From Gemmatimonas phototrophica (GTDB taxonomy: Bacteria; Gemmatimonadota; Gemmatimonadetes; Gemmatimonadales; Gemmatimonadaceae), in assembly GCA_945869195.1 (NCBI GenBank), contig CAMBNV010000004.1, forward strand, positions 186,001 through 250,000: DNA of 64,000 nt, in the 5' to 3' direction. The position numbers were made by a program, and so were the translations under genes. The notes below the pieces were generated by a model, which was not told the DNA's origin, searched no databases, and saw nothing but the letters and a program-made list of their open reading frames with translations. Shown here in pieces: positions 42,484 through 50,218 of the stretch (the first letter of the stretch is position 1; every line of letters starts with the position of its first letter).

Positions 42484-43760
42484 GCTACCCCCTCGGCCGC
42501 CTGCGGGACGTAGAGCAACGAGGCGCGATTGTCAGTGCCGAGCCAGGTGCGCGCGAAGGCGCTCATAGCGTCGACCGTGATCGCGGCATGGCGCGAGGGC
42601 TCCTCGTTGACGAGCGAAGGGTCGCCGGTATAGGTGGCAAACTGTGACAACTTGTCGGCGCGCGTCCCCGCGGACTGCAGGCCGGCGATCCAGGTCGTCT
42701 CGAGTAATGCCAACGCCCGAACGCGCTCCTCTTCCGTGATCCCCTCGGCGATGAGCCGGTCCACTTCTGCGACGACTTCCGCTTCGAGCCGCGCCGCGCT
42801 CACGCCGGGGCGCGCCGTCACATCGCAGATCAAGAGGTCACACCCCTTGGAGAGGTCGAAGGTGTACGCCCCGGCATCCGAGGCGATCTGCAGCTCCCGC
42901 ACCAAGCGCTTGGGCAGGCGGCTCCCCTCACCGAGACCGAGCACCGCCCCGAGCATACTCGCCGTATACCAGTCGCCCTGCCCAGCCGCCGGAACACGGA
43001 ACGCAAGGAAGAGTCGCGATGCGACCACGGCGTCAGGCACAACGTTGCGGCGCCACTCGCCAAACCGCGCGGGCACCGACATGTCGGGAAGCGACGGCCG
43101 CCCGTTCCCACGCGCAATCGCGCCGAAGTGACGTTCCACCATCGTGCGCGCCGCCGACTCGTCGAAGTCGCCCGCGATCGTCAGGACGGCGTTGTCCGGG
43201 GTGTAGTAGGTGCGGAAGAACTCAGCGACATCCTCGAGACTCGCTTTGCTTAGGTCCTCCATCGACCCGATCAGCGAGTGGTGGAACGGATGCTCGGGGG
43301 GAAAGCAGAGCGCGGGGAGGCGCTCCCACCAGGTACCGTAGGGCTGATTGTCCACCGACCAGCGCCGCTCGTTTTTCACCACGTCGCGCTGCGTGTCGAG
43401 TTTTGCCTGCGTCATCGCCGGCAACAGTCGCGCCATGCGGTCGGCTTCGAGCCAGAGTGCAAGCTCCAGCTGGTGCGACGGCATCGTCTCGTAGTAGTTC
43501 GTCCGGTCAAGCCAGGTCGATCCGTTCAGCGTCCCGCCCGCCCCTTGCACCAGCTCGAAATGCTCATTGGCCGCGACCTGCGCACTCCCCTGGAAGAGCA
43601 TGTGCTCAAAGAGGTGTGCGAAGCCTGTGCGCCCAGCGCGTTCGTTCGCCGACCCTACGTGATACCACAGATTCACCGCCACCACTGGGGTCGCGGGGTC
43701 CTGTGACAATACAACGCGCAGCCCGTTTGACAGGGCGTACGTCTCGACCGGGATCCGCAT
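42480..43760 (-). CDS. M16-family zinc protease, catalytic subunit (second pair)
   Basis: A 426-residue M16B peptidase. The zinc motif is intact: H49-L-F-E52-H53 in GFAHLFEHMLF, with the distal Glu in RDVVKNERRWSVD. There is no signal peptide (MRIPVETYALSNGLRVVLSQD), unlike the pair at 28313. AAGGAG at a short distance supports the ATG at 43760. A 13-base-pair GC-rich stem-loop sits 20 bases upstream. The gene order (catalytic, then non-catalytic) is the same as in the secreted pair. It probably degrades peptides in the cytoplasm. Confidence 0.92.
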   Translation of the reverse strand: MRIPVETYALSNGLRVVLSQDPATPVVAVNLWYHVGSANERAGRTGFAHLFEHMLFQGSAQVAANEHFELVQGAGGTLNGSTWLDRTNYYETMPSHQLELALWLEADRMARLLPAMTQAKLDTQRDVVKNERRWSVDNQPYGTWWERLPALCFPPEHPFHHSLIGSMEDLSKASLEDVAEFFRTYYTPDNAVLTIAGDFDESAARTMVERHFGAIARGNGRPSLPDMSVPARFGEWRRNVVPDAVVASRLFLAFRVPAAGQGDWYTASMLGAVLGLGEGSRLPKRLVRELQIASDAGAYTFDLSKGCDLLICDVTARPGVSAARLEAEVVAEVDRLIAEGITEEERVRALALLETTWIAGLQSAGTRADKLSQFATYTGDPSLVNEEPSRHAAITVDAMSAFARTWLGTDNRASLLYVPQAAEGVA

Positions 43761-43779
43761 CGCGCTCCTTGTATTTTAC

Positions 43780-43809
43780 TGGCGGCGCCGCAGCCGTGCG
43801 GCGCCGCCA
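43780..43809 (-). terminator. Perfect 13-bp GC-rich stem-loop between the ElyC-type and M16 genes
   Basis: TGGCGGCGCCGCA pairs with its complement across a GCCG loop, starting one base after the ElyC-type stop codon. On the minus strand the following bases are GTAAAATAC, not a T-run, so it may be a factor-assisted terminator or an RNA-stabilising hairpin rather than a classical intrinsic terminator. Confidence 0.55.
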
Positions 43810-44418
43810 TCACCATTCGAAAATCATCGCCGCCGGGGCCTTCACTGATTCCGCGAAGAAATAGCCGGGCTGCCGCAGGAGTCGTCCCCACGCATCGTCG
43901 GTCCGCGTCGGTGACGTGAGCGCCGCGAGGTGATGGCGGCGCGCCACCACCGACGCTCGGAACAGGTGAAACGGGTCCGAGACCAGGATGACCCGTTCCA
44001 TCCCGCGCGCCTTCAGTAGATGCGCCACAGCGGCCAGCGACTGTTCCGTGGTGCGGCCACCGTTCTCCAGCAGAATCGCCGAGTCCGGGACACCCGCCTC
44101 TAACACATATGTTCGACTCACCGCGGCCTCGCTCGCTATGTCACCTTCGGCAACCCCGCCCGTGAGCACCAGGCGCGGCGCGAAGCCCTGCGCAAAGAGC
44201 TCTACCGCATGCTCTAATCGTGCCCGGAGTACCGGCGACGGCTTTCCGCGGTACTGCGCCGCGCCAAGGACGACGATCGCATCGGCGCGGGCGGCCCGGT
44301 CGTGCGACGCGAACCAGAAAACTGACGTGGCTGACCCCAACCAGAGCGCAGCGACAACCCCACCCAGGGCGACGACGACGCGACGACGGCGGGACCACGA
44401 GTTATGCACGACCATCAC
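43810..44418 (-). CDS. ElyC/SanA/YdcF-family protein (DUF218)
   Basis: A 202-residue inner-membrane protein with one N-terminal anchor (VVVALGGVVAALWLGSATSVFWF). The DUF218 domain is seen in ADAIVVLGAAQYRGKPSPVLRARLEHAVELF, RLVLTGGVAEGDIASEAAVSRTYVLEAGVPDSAILLE and RTTEQSLAAVAHLLKARGMERVILVSDPFHLFRA. Members affect envelope biogenesis and vancomycin tolerance (SanA, ElyC), but the biochemical role is unknown. The domain would face the periplasm. It is transcribed toward the M16 pair, with a strong stem-loop in between. Confidence 0.88.
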   Translation of the reverse strand: MMVVHNSWSRRRRVVVALGGVVAALWLGSATSVFWFASHDRAARADAIVVLGAAQYRGKPSPVLRARLEHAVELFAQGFAPRLVLTGGVAEGDIASEAAVSRTYVLEAGVPDSAILLENGGRTTEQSLAAVAHLLKARGMERVILVSDPFHLFRASVVARRHHLAALTSPTRTDDAWGRLLRQPGYFFAESVKAPAAMIFEW

Positions 44419-44488
44419 CGGAAGTTATCGGGCTGCAGAACGCTGCGGTACGGTCAGCACCAGAGCGTGCGCCGTGTCGACGCCAACG

Positions 44489-44677
44489 TCAGCGCGAGCC
44501 GCTCGTATCCGACTCCGCCTCGCGCCCGAAGACCACGGTCATGCGCGTGCCCTCCTGCGTCATCATCGTCGGGGCCCAGCCTCCTCGGCTGCGCTCGTTC
44601 AGTAGGTCCGTCAACGCATCCTCGTCCTCACGGTGATGCCGCGCGAGACGGAGGATCACGGCCTGATATTCTTTCAT
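44489..44677 (-). CDS. Small DUF4177-like protein
   Basis: A 62-residue protein starting MKEYQAVILRLARHHREDEDALTDLLNERSRGGW, which fits the small DUF4177 family (a short strand-helix-strand protein with a conserved GW, then MTVVFGREA). A GAGGG lies 8-10 bases before the ATG. The function of the family is unknown. It is the last gene with ordinary base composition before the AT-rich island. Confidence 0.6.
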   Translation of the reverse strand: MKEYQAVILRLARHHREDEDALTDLLNERSRGGWAPTMMTQEGTRMTVVFGREAESDTSGSR

Positions 44678-44696
44678 ACAACACGCCCTCGTAAGT

Positions 44697-44724
44697 TGTT
44701 GCCTTTACAATAGTTACAGCTATT
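44697..44724 (+). promoter_or_regulatory. Candidate promoter reading into the AT-rich island
   Basis: TTGCCT (44697-44702) and TATTAT (44719-44724) are 16 bases apart, a good sigma70-type match in AT-rich sequence. It points toward the small frame at 44789 and the methyltransferase at 45039. AT-rich DNA gives such matches by chance more often than the surrounding sequence, so confidence is limited. Confidence 0.4.
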
Positions 44725-44788
44725 ATTTAGCGAGACCTTCATCAATTAAACAGTAATTTAGCCAACCGAATTCGTAACCAAGACCCAA

Positions 44789-44995
44789 ATGACGACCAAG
44801 TCAAACAAAAATCTCAAGGAATTCTACAGGGTAGCGAATCAGGGAAGCTACGTGGTTCAGATTCAAACACGATTCGCTTCGGTGAAACGACTTCACATTT
44901 CATCAAGTGTGTACCCCGAAACACCCAATGCAGAAGAGACGCTCAGAAAATGGTACGCGGGCTTCGCGCGCGCTATTTCATACGGCTGCAGTTGA
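44789..44995 (+). CDS. Small hypothetical protein in the AT-rich island
   Basis: A 68-residue frame rich in Lys, Asn and Ser (MTTKSNKNLKEFYRVANQGS), unlike the Ala/Arg-rich proteins around it. I see no family, no signal and no clear ribosome-binding site. It may be a real foreign small gene, the remnant of one, or a chance frame in AT-rich DNA. It lies between a candidate promoter and the methyltransferase gene on the same strand, with a gap of about 43 bases. Confidence 0.3.
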   Translation: MTTKSNKNLKEFYRVANQGSYVVQIQTRFASVKRLHISSSVYPETPNAEETLRKWYAGFARAISYGCS

Positions 44996-45038
44996 ACCTT
45001 GGTCGTTATGCCGCAACAGATATTCCTTGAGGAACCTC

Positions 45039-45683
45039 ATGACTGATCCTTCCGAACACTGGCAGTCCGTGTATAAAAACAAGGCTCCGGAGGAAGTAAG
45101 CTGGTTTCAGACCGAGCCTCATCTCTCGTACAAGCTCATTGCGAGTGCTGCTCCATCGCGGGATGCGCGCATTGCGGATATCGGTGGCGGTGCGTCTACC
45201 TTGGTCGATACACTGATAGCCAAGGGATACACCAATGTCGCCGTACTGGATTTGGCACCTGCGGCACTCCACAGGGCCCAAGCGCGTCTAGGCGCCGACG
45301 CATGGCGAGCAGACTGGCTGGCAGCTGATGTTCTTACCGTCACGTTTCCGCCGGAGAGCATCGATGTATGGCATGATCGTGCGGTATTTCATTTCCTGAC
45401 GCGCCCCGAGGACCGAGATCGCTACGTTGAGCAGGTCAAGCGAGCAGTCCGACCCGGTGGACACGTGTTGGTTGCAACGTTCGCCGAGGACGGACCAACT
45501 CGTTGCAGCGGGCTACCAGTAGCTCGCTATTCCTCCGAACAACTGCATGGCACTTTTGGGCTTGGCTTCGTACTGGAGAAGAGCGCCAGAGAGGATCACA
45601 CGACTCCTTCCGGAGCGCATCAGGCATTTACCTATTGCCTGTGTCGGTGGGAGCCCGATCATTCAGGGCGCGTTGTGGCATAA
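45039..45683 (+). CDS. Class I SAM-dependent methyltransferase, probably horizontally acquired
   Basis: A 214-residue methyltransferase starting at the ATG at 45039 with TGAGGA upstream. The protein opens with HWQSVYKNKAPEEVSWFQTEP, typical of a small, widespread methyltransferase group; motif I is IADIGGGASTLVDTL, followed by VAVLDLAPAALHRAQARL, ADVLTVTFPPESIDVWHDRAVFHFL and VKRAVRPGGHVLVATFAEDGPTRCSGLPV. Substrate unknown; some relatives are annotated as thiopurine/tellurite-like methyltransferases. Codon use and GC content are lower than in flanking genes, and the preceding 350 bases are AT-rich, so transfer is likely. It reads opposite to its neighbours on both sides. Confidence 0.85.
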   Translation: MTDPSEHWQSVYKNKAPEEVSWFQTEPHLSYKLIASAAPSRDARIADIGGGASTLVDTLIAKGYTNVAVLDLAPAALHRAQARLGADAWRADWLAADVLTVTFPPESIDVWHDRAVFHFLTRPEDRDRYVEQVKRAVRPGGHVLVATFAEDGPTRCSGLPVARYSSEQLHGTFGLGFVLEKSAREDHTTPSGAHQAFTYCLCRWEPDHSGRVVA

Positions 45684-45757
45684 TCGAGAGTTATGTACAC
45701 CTCACAAGGATTCGCACATGCGTAGAGTCCTCTGCCTCGACAGCGGATCGCGGCCCC

Positions 45758-45919
45758 TCATCGCTTCAAACCAGCAGCGGAAGGATCAGCTCGGCGATCT
45801 GCCGACCCAGCATCGTCGTGCGCCAACTTGAGCGGCGCCGCACAGGCCCCCGCCACGAGCGCTGCAGTCAGCGTCACGGCGAGCGCGTGGCGCCGCCCGT
45901 GTATCGTCGAGATTCGCAT
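45758..45919 (-). pseudogene. Truncated lipoprotein gene remnant
   Basis: From the ATG at 45919 the frame encodes a convincing lipoprotein signal (MRISTIHGRRHALAVTLTAA then LVAGAC, a lipobox), but it stops after 53 residues in a sequence with no domain. A neighbouring frame carries a plausible C-terminus (MLGRQIAELILPLLV), as expected if most of the gene was lost or frameshifted. The remnant lies on the right flank of the AT-richer methyltransferase segment. The rest of 45684-45995 has no other supported gene. Confidence 0.4.
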
Positions 45920-45995
45920 GAGGAGCGTCAAAAGTGAGAGCGGACCCAGCTGCCCAGCCGCAGCCTCCATCACCTATGTACGCGGTCGTGCCTGC

Positions 45996-47171
45996 TTAGC
46001 GCAACGCGGGCCGGTGCAACCGGAGATAGTCGTCGACGAGCGTGTCCCACACGGCATCCCACGTTTTCGTTGCCGCGATCGCCAGCGCGCGGGTGGCGGC
46101 CTCACGCACCCGTGACCGATCGTCGATCAGGGCGATGATGGCACCGGCAAATGCCGCGGCATCGCCTGGCGCCGCCAGCCATCCGCCCCCCGACTGCAGT
46201 TGCTCACGGGTGGGCCCCACGTCAGCGCCGATCACTGGCAGCCCCGACGCCATGGCTTCGAGCATCACGTTGCCGAAGGTGTCGGTCGTACTGGGGAAGA
46301 GGAACACGTCCCCGCTCGCAAACGCCTCGCTCAAGGCCGCGCCCTCAAGTTTCCCCGTGAGCACGGTGCCACGAGGCGCCCGTGCCCGGACCTCCTGCTC
46401 ATACGGTCCGTCGCCCACCACCAGAAATCGCACCTGCCCGGGACGGTCCTGCTCGACCAGCGCCAGCGCGTCGAGGGCCACGTCCAGCCCCTTCTCGGCC
46501 GCGAGCCGGCCGACGTACGACAGCACCAAGCTGTCATCAGCCACACCGAGACGCGCGCGGAGCGCCTCCGAGCGATATGACGGCGAGAAGCGCGTGCCGT
46601 CGACGCCGCGGGACCAGACGGCCGTTCGCTCAAAGCCGCGGGCATTGACTTCGTCGACGATCGCCTGGGTCGGACAGTAGGTCCGCAGCCCGCCGTTGTG
46701 AAACCAGCGCATGAAGTGCCAGCCCGGTCGAGCCAACGCCCCGAGTCCGTAGTGCTCGGCGTATGCCGCGAAGCTGGTGTGATACGACGAGACGAACGGA
46801 ATCCCCAGATCACGCGCCGCTCGACGACCTGCCAGTCCGACCCCGAACTCCGTCGCCGCGTGGACGATCGTCGGGGCGTACGCCTCGAGCGCGGCACGCA
46901 CCACGCGCTGTCGTGGCCAGGCCAGCCGCACCTGCGGATACGCCCAGAAGGCGCGGCTCGGAAACCGGCCCACGTGGGCGGAACTCGACGCCTCCGGGTC
47001 GTGGGCCGTGAACACCCGCACCGCGCCGCCTCGCGCTTCGACGGCGGCCGCGAGTCGCTCCAGCGTCCGCGCGACCCCGTTCACTTGCGGCGCATAGGTG
47101 TCGGTGAAGAGCGCCAGCCGAAGTCCTTCGGCGCTCACCGGGTGCGGTGGCGTCGAGACGAACGAGACCAT
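45996..47171 (-). CDS. GT4-family glycosyltransferase
   Basis: A 391-residue GT-B fold enzyme. The start region RLALFTDTYAPQVNGVARTLERLAAAVEARG is typical of the SQD2/PimB/MgtA-like group of lipid-directed transferases; IPFVSSYHTSFAAYAEHYGLG and VWSRGVDGTRFSPSYRSEALRARLG follow. The donor-binding EX7E-like motif is in FLFPSTTDTFGNVMLEAMASGLPVIG. It transfers a sugar from a nucleotide sugar with retention of configuration; donor and acceptor are unknown. It is three bases downstream of a second GT4 gene, so the two probably act in sequence on one glycolipid or polysaccharide. Confidence 0.9.
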   Translation of the reverse strand: MVSFVSTPPHPVSAEGLRLALFTDTYAPQVNGVARTLERLAAAVEARGGAVRVFTAHDPEASSSAHVGRFPSRAFWAYPQVRLAWPRQRVVRAALEAYAPTIVHAATEFGVGLAGRRAARDLGIPFVSSYHTSFAAYAEHYGLGALARPGWHFMRWFHNGGLRTYCPTQAIVDEVNARGFERTAVWSRGVDGTRFSPSYRSEALRARLGVADDSLVLSYVGRLAAEKGLDVALDALALVEQDRPGQVRFLVVGDGPYEQEVRARAPRGTVLTGKLEGAALSEAFASGDVFLFPSTTDTFGNVMLEAMASGLPVIGADVGPTREQLQSGGGWLAAPGDAAAFAGAIIALIDDRSRVREAATRALAIAATKTWDAVWDTLVDDYLRLHRPALR

Positions 47172-47174
47172 GGG

Positions 47175-48347
47175 TCAGCGCCCCAGCACCGTGCGGTACA
47201 CCGCGAAGAGCCGGTCGAAGACCGTGCTCCAGCTATGCTCCGCTTCGGCGTAGGCCCGCCCGCGGGCGCCAAGCGACACCAGATCCTGCTGGAAAAGCTT
47301 CACCGCCTCTTCGGCCAACGACGCCGGCTGCCCCCGTGCATATACCATCCCGGCACCGCTCTCCTGCACACGTTCCACGACCGCGCCTTCACTCACGGTG
47401 AGCACCGGCGTCCCGCTGGCCATCGCTTCGATCGCCGACAGTCCAAACGTTTCGATCGGTCCGGCCGCGACGTACACATCCAGCGCCGCCAACAAATCGG
47501 CCAGCGCCTCGCGATCTTGCACGAATGGCACGAAGGTGACGCGGGGGCCGTACGGGTGGGCGCGCAGTCGCGCCTCCATCGGTCCGGCGCCAACCAGCGC
47601 CAATCGCGCACCGGAACGTCGCTCGACCTCGGCCCATCCGTCGAGCACCACCTCGAGTTCCTTTTCGCCCGCGAACCGACCCACGAACGCCGCCAACGGT
47701 CCATGGGGCAGACCGAAGCGGTCGCGTGTGTCGCTGGCGTACGCACGGCGCGACGGCGTAAAGCACTCGAGATCCACGCCCAGCGGTACGTGTGCGACGC
47801 GGTCGATGCCGACGCGCGACAGCTCCGTGGCCGAGTACGCGGAGGCGACAATCGTCACAGCGAACATCCGGTCGAGGCAACGCAGGTATCGCGAGGAGGC
47901 GTCGACGAGCGCGCTGGACACCCGCCCGGCGCTGCGCCCCCGCGGAGCGAGCCGCCGCGCGAGGTTGGTGTGATAGAAACTCACCAGCGGCACGTCGAGC
48001 GCCCGCGTGGCGTGCCGGACAATCCACGGTACGACAAACGGACTGCCCACCTCGACCAAACTGGGACGTTCCTCGCGAATGATGCGCCCCACCGAGCGCG
48101 GTGCGAGCATGAAGCGGTAGGGTCGCTGACGCGGAATGGGCGGCCCTTTCAAGTGATACATGCGCACGCCCTCGCCATCGGTAATGCTATCGTGTGCCCC
48201 CGGCACCACGATGGTGTGCCGCAACCAGGGGCGCGTGGACACGTAGTTCCCTTTCTCGAGCAGGTAGGTGCGAATCCCCCCGCTCGTTTCGCCAAACCAT
48301 TCGGTGATGTCGAGGACCGCGAGGTCGGCGTCGGCACGCAGCAGCAA
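47175..48347 (-). CDS. GT4-family glycosyltransferase
   Basis: About 390 residues. I prefer a TTG start at 48347: AGGAG lies 7 bases upstream and homology begins shortly after (AVLDITEWFGETSGGIRTYLLEKGNYV); an ATG at 48404 would add 19 residues without family resemblance. The GT4 core shows VEVGSPFVVPWIVRHATR, VPLVSFYHTNLARRL, VPLGVDLECFTPSRR, LAAFVGRFAGEKELEVVLDG and the donor motif PIETFGLSAIEAMASGTPVLT. Donor and acceptor are unknown. It is the first gene of a two-gene unit with the transferase at 45996. The short N-terminus before the first strand is normal for this subgroup. Confidence 0.85.
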   Translation of the reverse strand: MLLRADADLAVLDITEWFGETSGGIRTYLLEKGNYVSTRPWLRHTIVVPGAHDSITDGEGVRMYHLKGPPIPRQRPYRFMLAPRSVGRIIREERPSLVEVGSPFVVPWIVRHATRALDVPLVSFYHTNLARRLAPRGRSAGRVSSALVDASSRYLRCLDRMFAVTIVASAYSATELSRVGIDRVAHVPLGVDLECFTPSRRAYASDTRDRFGLPHGPLAAFVGRFAGEKELEVVLDGWAEVERRSGARLALVGAGPMEARLRAHPYGPRVTFVPFVQDREALADLLAALDVYVAAGPIETFGLSAIEAMASGTPVLTVSEGAVVERVQESGAGMVYARGQPASLAEEAVKLFQQDLVSLGARGRAYAEAEHSWSTVFDRLFAVYRTVLGR

Positions 48348-48425
48348 CAGAGCACTCCTGGACGATAAGCGACGATGGCCGACTCTCCGCAGAGCGCCGG
48401 CCATCGTCGAGCGATTGCCCCATCG

Positions 48426-48665
48426 TCAGTCGAAAGCATTCATGCCCGACAGCGCAGCCACCGTAGTGGCACCAGCCGGCGTTTCGATGACGAAGGTCAC
48501 GCGACGATTGCGTTCGGCTCTATCGGCAGTCCCCTGTGCGCCTGGACGAACCAGACGAGCCGTTACAGAACCTACTGTGCGCAGCGCGGAACCGTCGAGG
48601 CCCTTGGTCACGAGGACGTCACGAACGGCCTCAGCTTGGCGCCTTCGCCAACCACTCGCCCCCAT
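48426..48665 (-). pseudogene. Remnant of an OmpA-like C-terminal domain
   Basis: This frame encodes RRRQAEAVRDVLVTKGLDGSALRTVG and later GTADRAERNRRVTFVIE, a clear match to the last half of an OmpA/MotB peptidoglycan-binding domain (RAxAVxxxLVxxGV...GRAxNRRVxFVI). The first half of the domain, any barrel and the signal are missing: upstream sequence in this frame lies inside the SDR gene, overlapping its last 12 codons. Part of an OmpA-family gene therefore seems to have been lost, leaving about 70 codons next to the SDR stop. Expression as a useful protein is unlikely. Confidence 0.55.
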
Positions 48666-49491
48666 CGATCACGAAGATCGATCCGGTGATCCAGTCGCCC
48701 GCCGGCGACGCGAGAAACGCGACCATGTTCGCGATGTCGCGCGGCGATCCCCACCGCCCCAGTGGAATCCCCTTCTTCGCGTACTCGGCCATGCGCGCAT
48801 CGGCGGCAGCGAACACGTCAGGCACGCCGCTGTCGGCCGGCGGCGTGAAGGCCTTTCGCACTCCGTCGGTGGGAATCGGTCCCGGCGCGATCGCATTCAC
48901 GCGAATGCGCTGCGGCGCCCACTCCACGGCAAGCGTGCGTGTGAGAGCGTCAACACCGGCCTTGGCTGCCGTCGCGTGCGCCATCATGGGCCAGCCGCGA
49001 TAGTGCAGCGTCATAGACGTGCTCACGATGCGCCCGCCACCCTGCGCCGCCATGATCGGATACACGGCCTGCGAGCAGTAGAAGGTGCCGTACAGATCGA
49101 TTTCCACCACGCTCTTCCACGCATTCGGCGACAGCGTGGCGCTGGGCGCGTAGAAGTTGCCGGCGGCGTTGTTCACCAGCACATCGATGCGCCCCAGCTG
49201 CTGCGCGATGCCATCGACCGCCGCCTTGACCTGTTCGGGGTCTCGCACATCGAGCTGCACCGCCGTGACCTTGCCGCCGCGGGATGCGATGTCGGCCCGC
49301 GCCGCTTCGAGATTGGCCGGCTTCCGACTTGCCATGACCACATGTGCGCCGAGCTCGGCGAGCAATTGCGAAATGCCGAGGCCGATTCCGGTACCACCAC
49401 CCGTGACCAGCGCGACTTGCCCATCGAGCAGCCCCGGACGGAAAATCGCGGCCATGCTTGCGAGGTCGGAACCACCAGTTGTATCGGGCAT
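48631..49491 (-). CDS. SDR oxidoreductase, 2,4-dienoyl-CoA reductase (DECR)-like
   Basis: A 286-residue classical-size SDR (ATG at 49491; a second in-frame ATG is at 49455). The cofactor loop is VALVTGGGTGIGLGISQLLAELGAHVV, with ASRKP as the NADPH-selecting segment, and NNAAGNFYAPSATLSPNAWKSVVEIDLYGTFYCSQA follows. In place of the usual Tyr-x3-Lys it has MMAHATAAKAGVDALTRTLAVEW, the arrangement of peroxisomal/bacterial 2,4-dienoyl-CoA reductases, which lack the canonical Tyr. It probably reduces dienoyl- or enoyl-CoA in beta-oxidation of unsaturated fatty acids. It follows rnhB after 4 bases. The 3' end abuts an OmpA remnant. Confidence 0.85.
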   Translation of the reverse strand: MPDTTGGSDLASMAAIFRPGLLDGQVALVTGGGTGIGLGISQLLAELGAHVVMASRKPANLEAARADIASRGGKVTAVQLDVRDPEQVKAAVDGIAQQLGRIDVLVNNAAGNFYAPSATLSPNAWKSVVEIDLYGTFYCSQAVYPIMAAQGGGRIVSTSMTLHYRGWPMMAHATAAKAGVDALTRTLAVEWAPQRIRVNAIAPGPIPTDGVRKAFTPPADSGVPDVFAAADARMAEYAKKGIPLGRWGSPRDIANMVAFLASPAGDWITGSIFVIDGGEWLAKAPS

Positions 49492-49495
49492 GCAC

Positions 49496-50179
49496 TCACT
49501 CCGCGTGAAGAAACCGGGAAGGGACATCGAGGTCGTTGGGTGGCACGGGGGCGAGCAGCAACGCCACCTGTTCGTCAAGACAGAAGCTGCGCCGATGATG
49601 TGGGGTGAGCCCCAATTCGTCGAGCGCGGCGCGATGGGCGGCGGTGCCGTAGCCGCTGTTGCGCTCCCACGCGTAGCCATCGTATCGCGCCGCGAGGGCA
49701 TGCATGAGCCGGTCGCGTGTGACCTTGGCCACGATGGACGCACAGGCGATCGCGTAGCACTTCCCATCGCCCTTCACCACGGCGGTGTGCACCGTGCCCA
49801 GGGTTCGCAGGGGCTTGCCGTCGATCAGCACGTGATGCGGCGCGCAGCCCAGGCGGCTAGGCACGCGGTCCAGCGCCCGACGCATGGCGAGCACGGTGGC
49901 GTGGTAGATGTTGATGCGGTCGATCTCGCGCGCGCTGGCCGCCCCCAGCGAGACGACGAGGGCCTGCTCGCAGATGCGGGCGGCGAGCACCACGCGGGTG
50001 GCGGCATCGAGCTTTTTGGAATCGTCCACGCCCGCGATGGCGCGGCGGCCGGGCGGCATGACGATGGCGCATGCGACAACGGGGCCCGCAAGCGGGCCCC
50101 GTCCGACTTCATCCACACCCACCAAGAGCGGCCCGTGTTGCGCACGCAGGGTGCGCTCGATCGGCGTCCACCGAGCCAC
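49496..50179 (-). CDS. rnhB: Ribonuclease HII
   Basis: A 227-residue RNase HII that removes ribonucleotides from DNA. The active-site acidic set is visible in VGVDEVGRGPLAGPVVACAI (Asp-Glu), VLIDGKPL (Asp) and the conserved KGDGKCYAIACASIVAKVTRDRLM with its acidic tail; the GRG motif that recognises the RNA-DNA junction is in EVGRGPLAG. The C-terminal YAWERNSGYGTAAHRAALDELGLTPHHRRSF is standard. It lies 40 bases downstream of rplS, an arrangement seen in many bacteria. Confidence 0.95.
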   Translation of the reverse strand: MARWTPIERTLRAQHGPLLVGVDEVGRGPLAGPVVACAIVMPPGRRAIAGVDDSKKLDAATRVVLAARICEQALVVSLGAASAREIDRINIYHATVLAMRRALDRVPSRLGCAPHHVLIDGKPLRTLGTVHTAVVKGDGKCYAIACASIVAKVTRDRLMHALAARYDGYAWERNSGYGTAAHRAALDELGLTPHHRRSFCLDEQVALLLAPVPPNDLDVPSRFLHAE

Positions 50180-50218
50180 CTGGGCCGGCTTCCTGGTGCC
50201 GCGTGAAACGCGTGTGCC

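Noticed and set aside
44980-45015. Integron attC-like half site (TTGAACC, then GTTATGC) before the methyltransferase
   Set aside because: Methyltransferases are common integron cassettes, but I find no complementary left half within 150 bases, no matching site after the gene, no integrase and no further cassettes.
46698-48368. A 556-codon plus-strand open frame across two genes
   Set aside because: It is antisense to both GT4 glycosyltransferases, whose motifs are clear; the frame is Arg/His-rich with no family resemblance.
48631-49491. SDR judged inactive because the Tyr-x3-Lys motif is absent
   Set aside because: The local sequence matches 2,4-dienoyl-CoA reductases, which naturally lack the canonical Tyr, so it is probably active.
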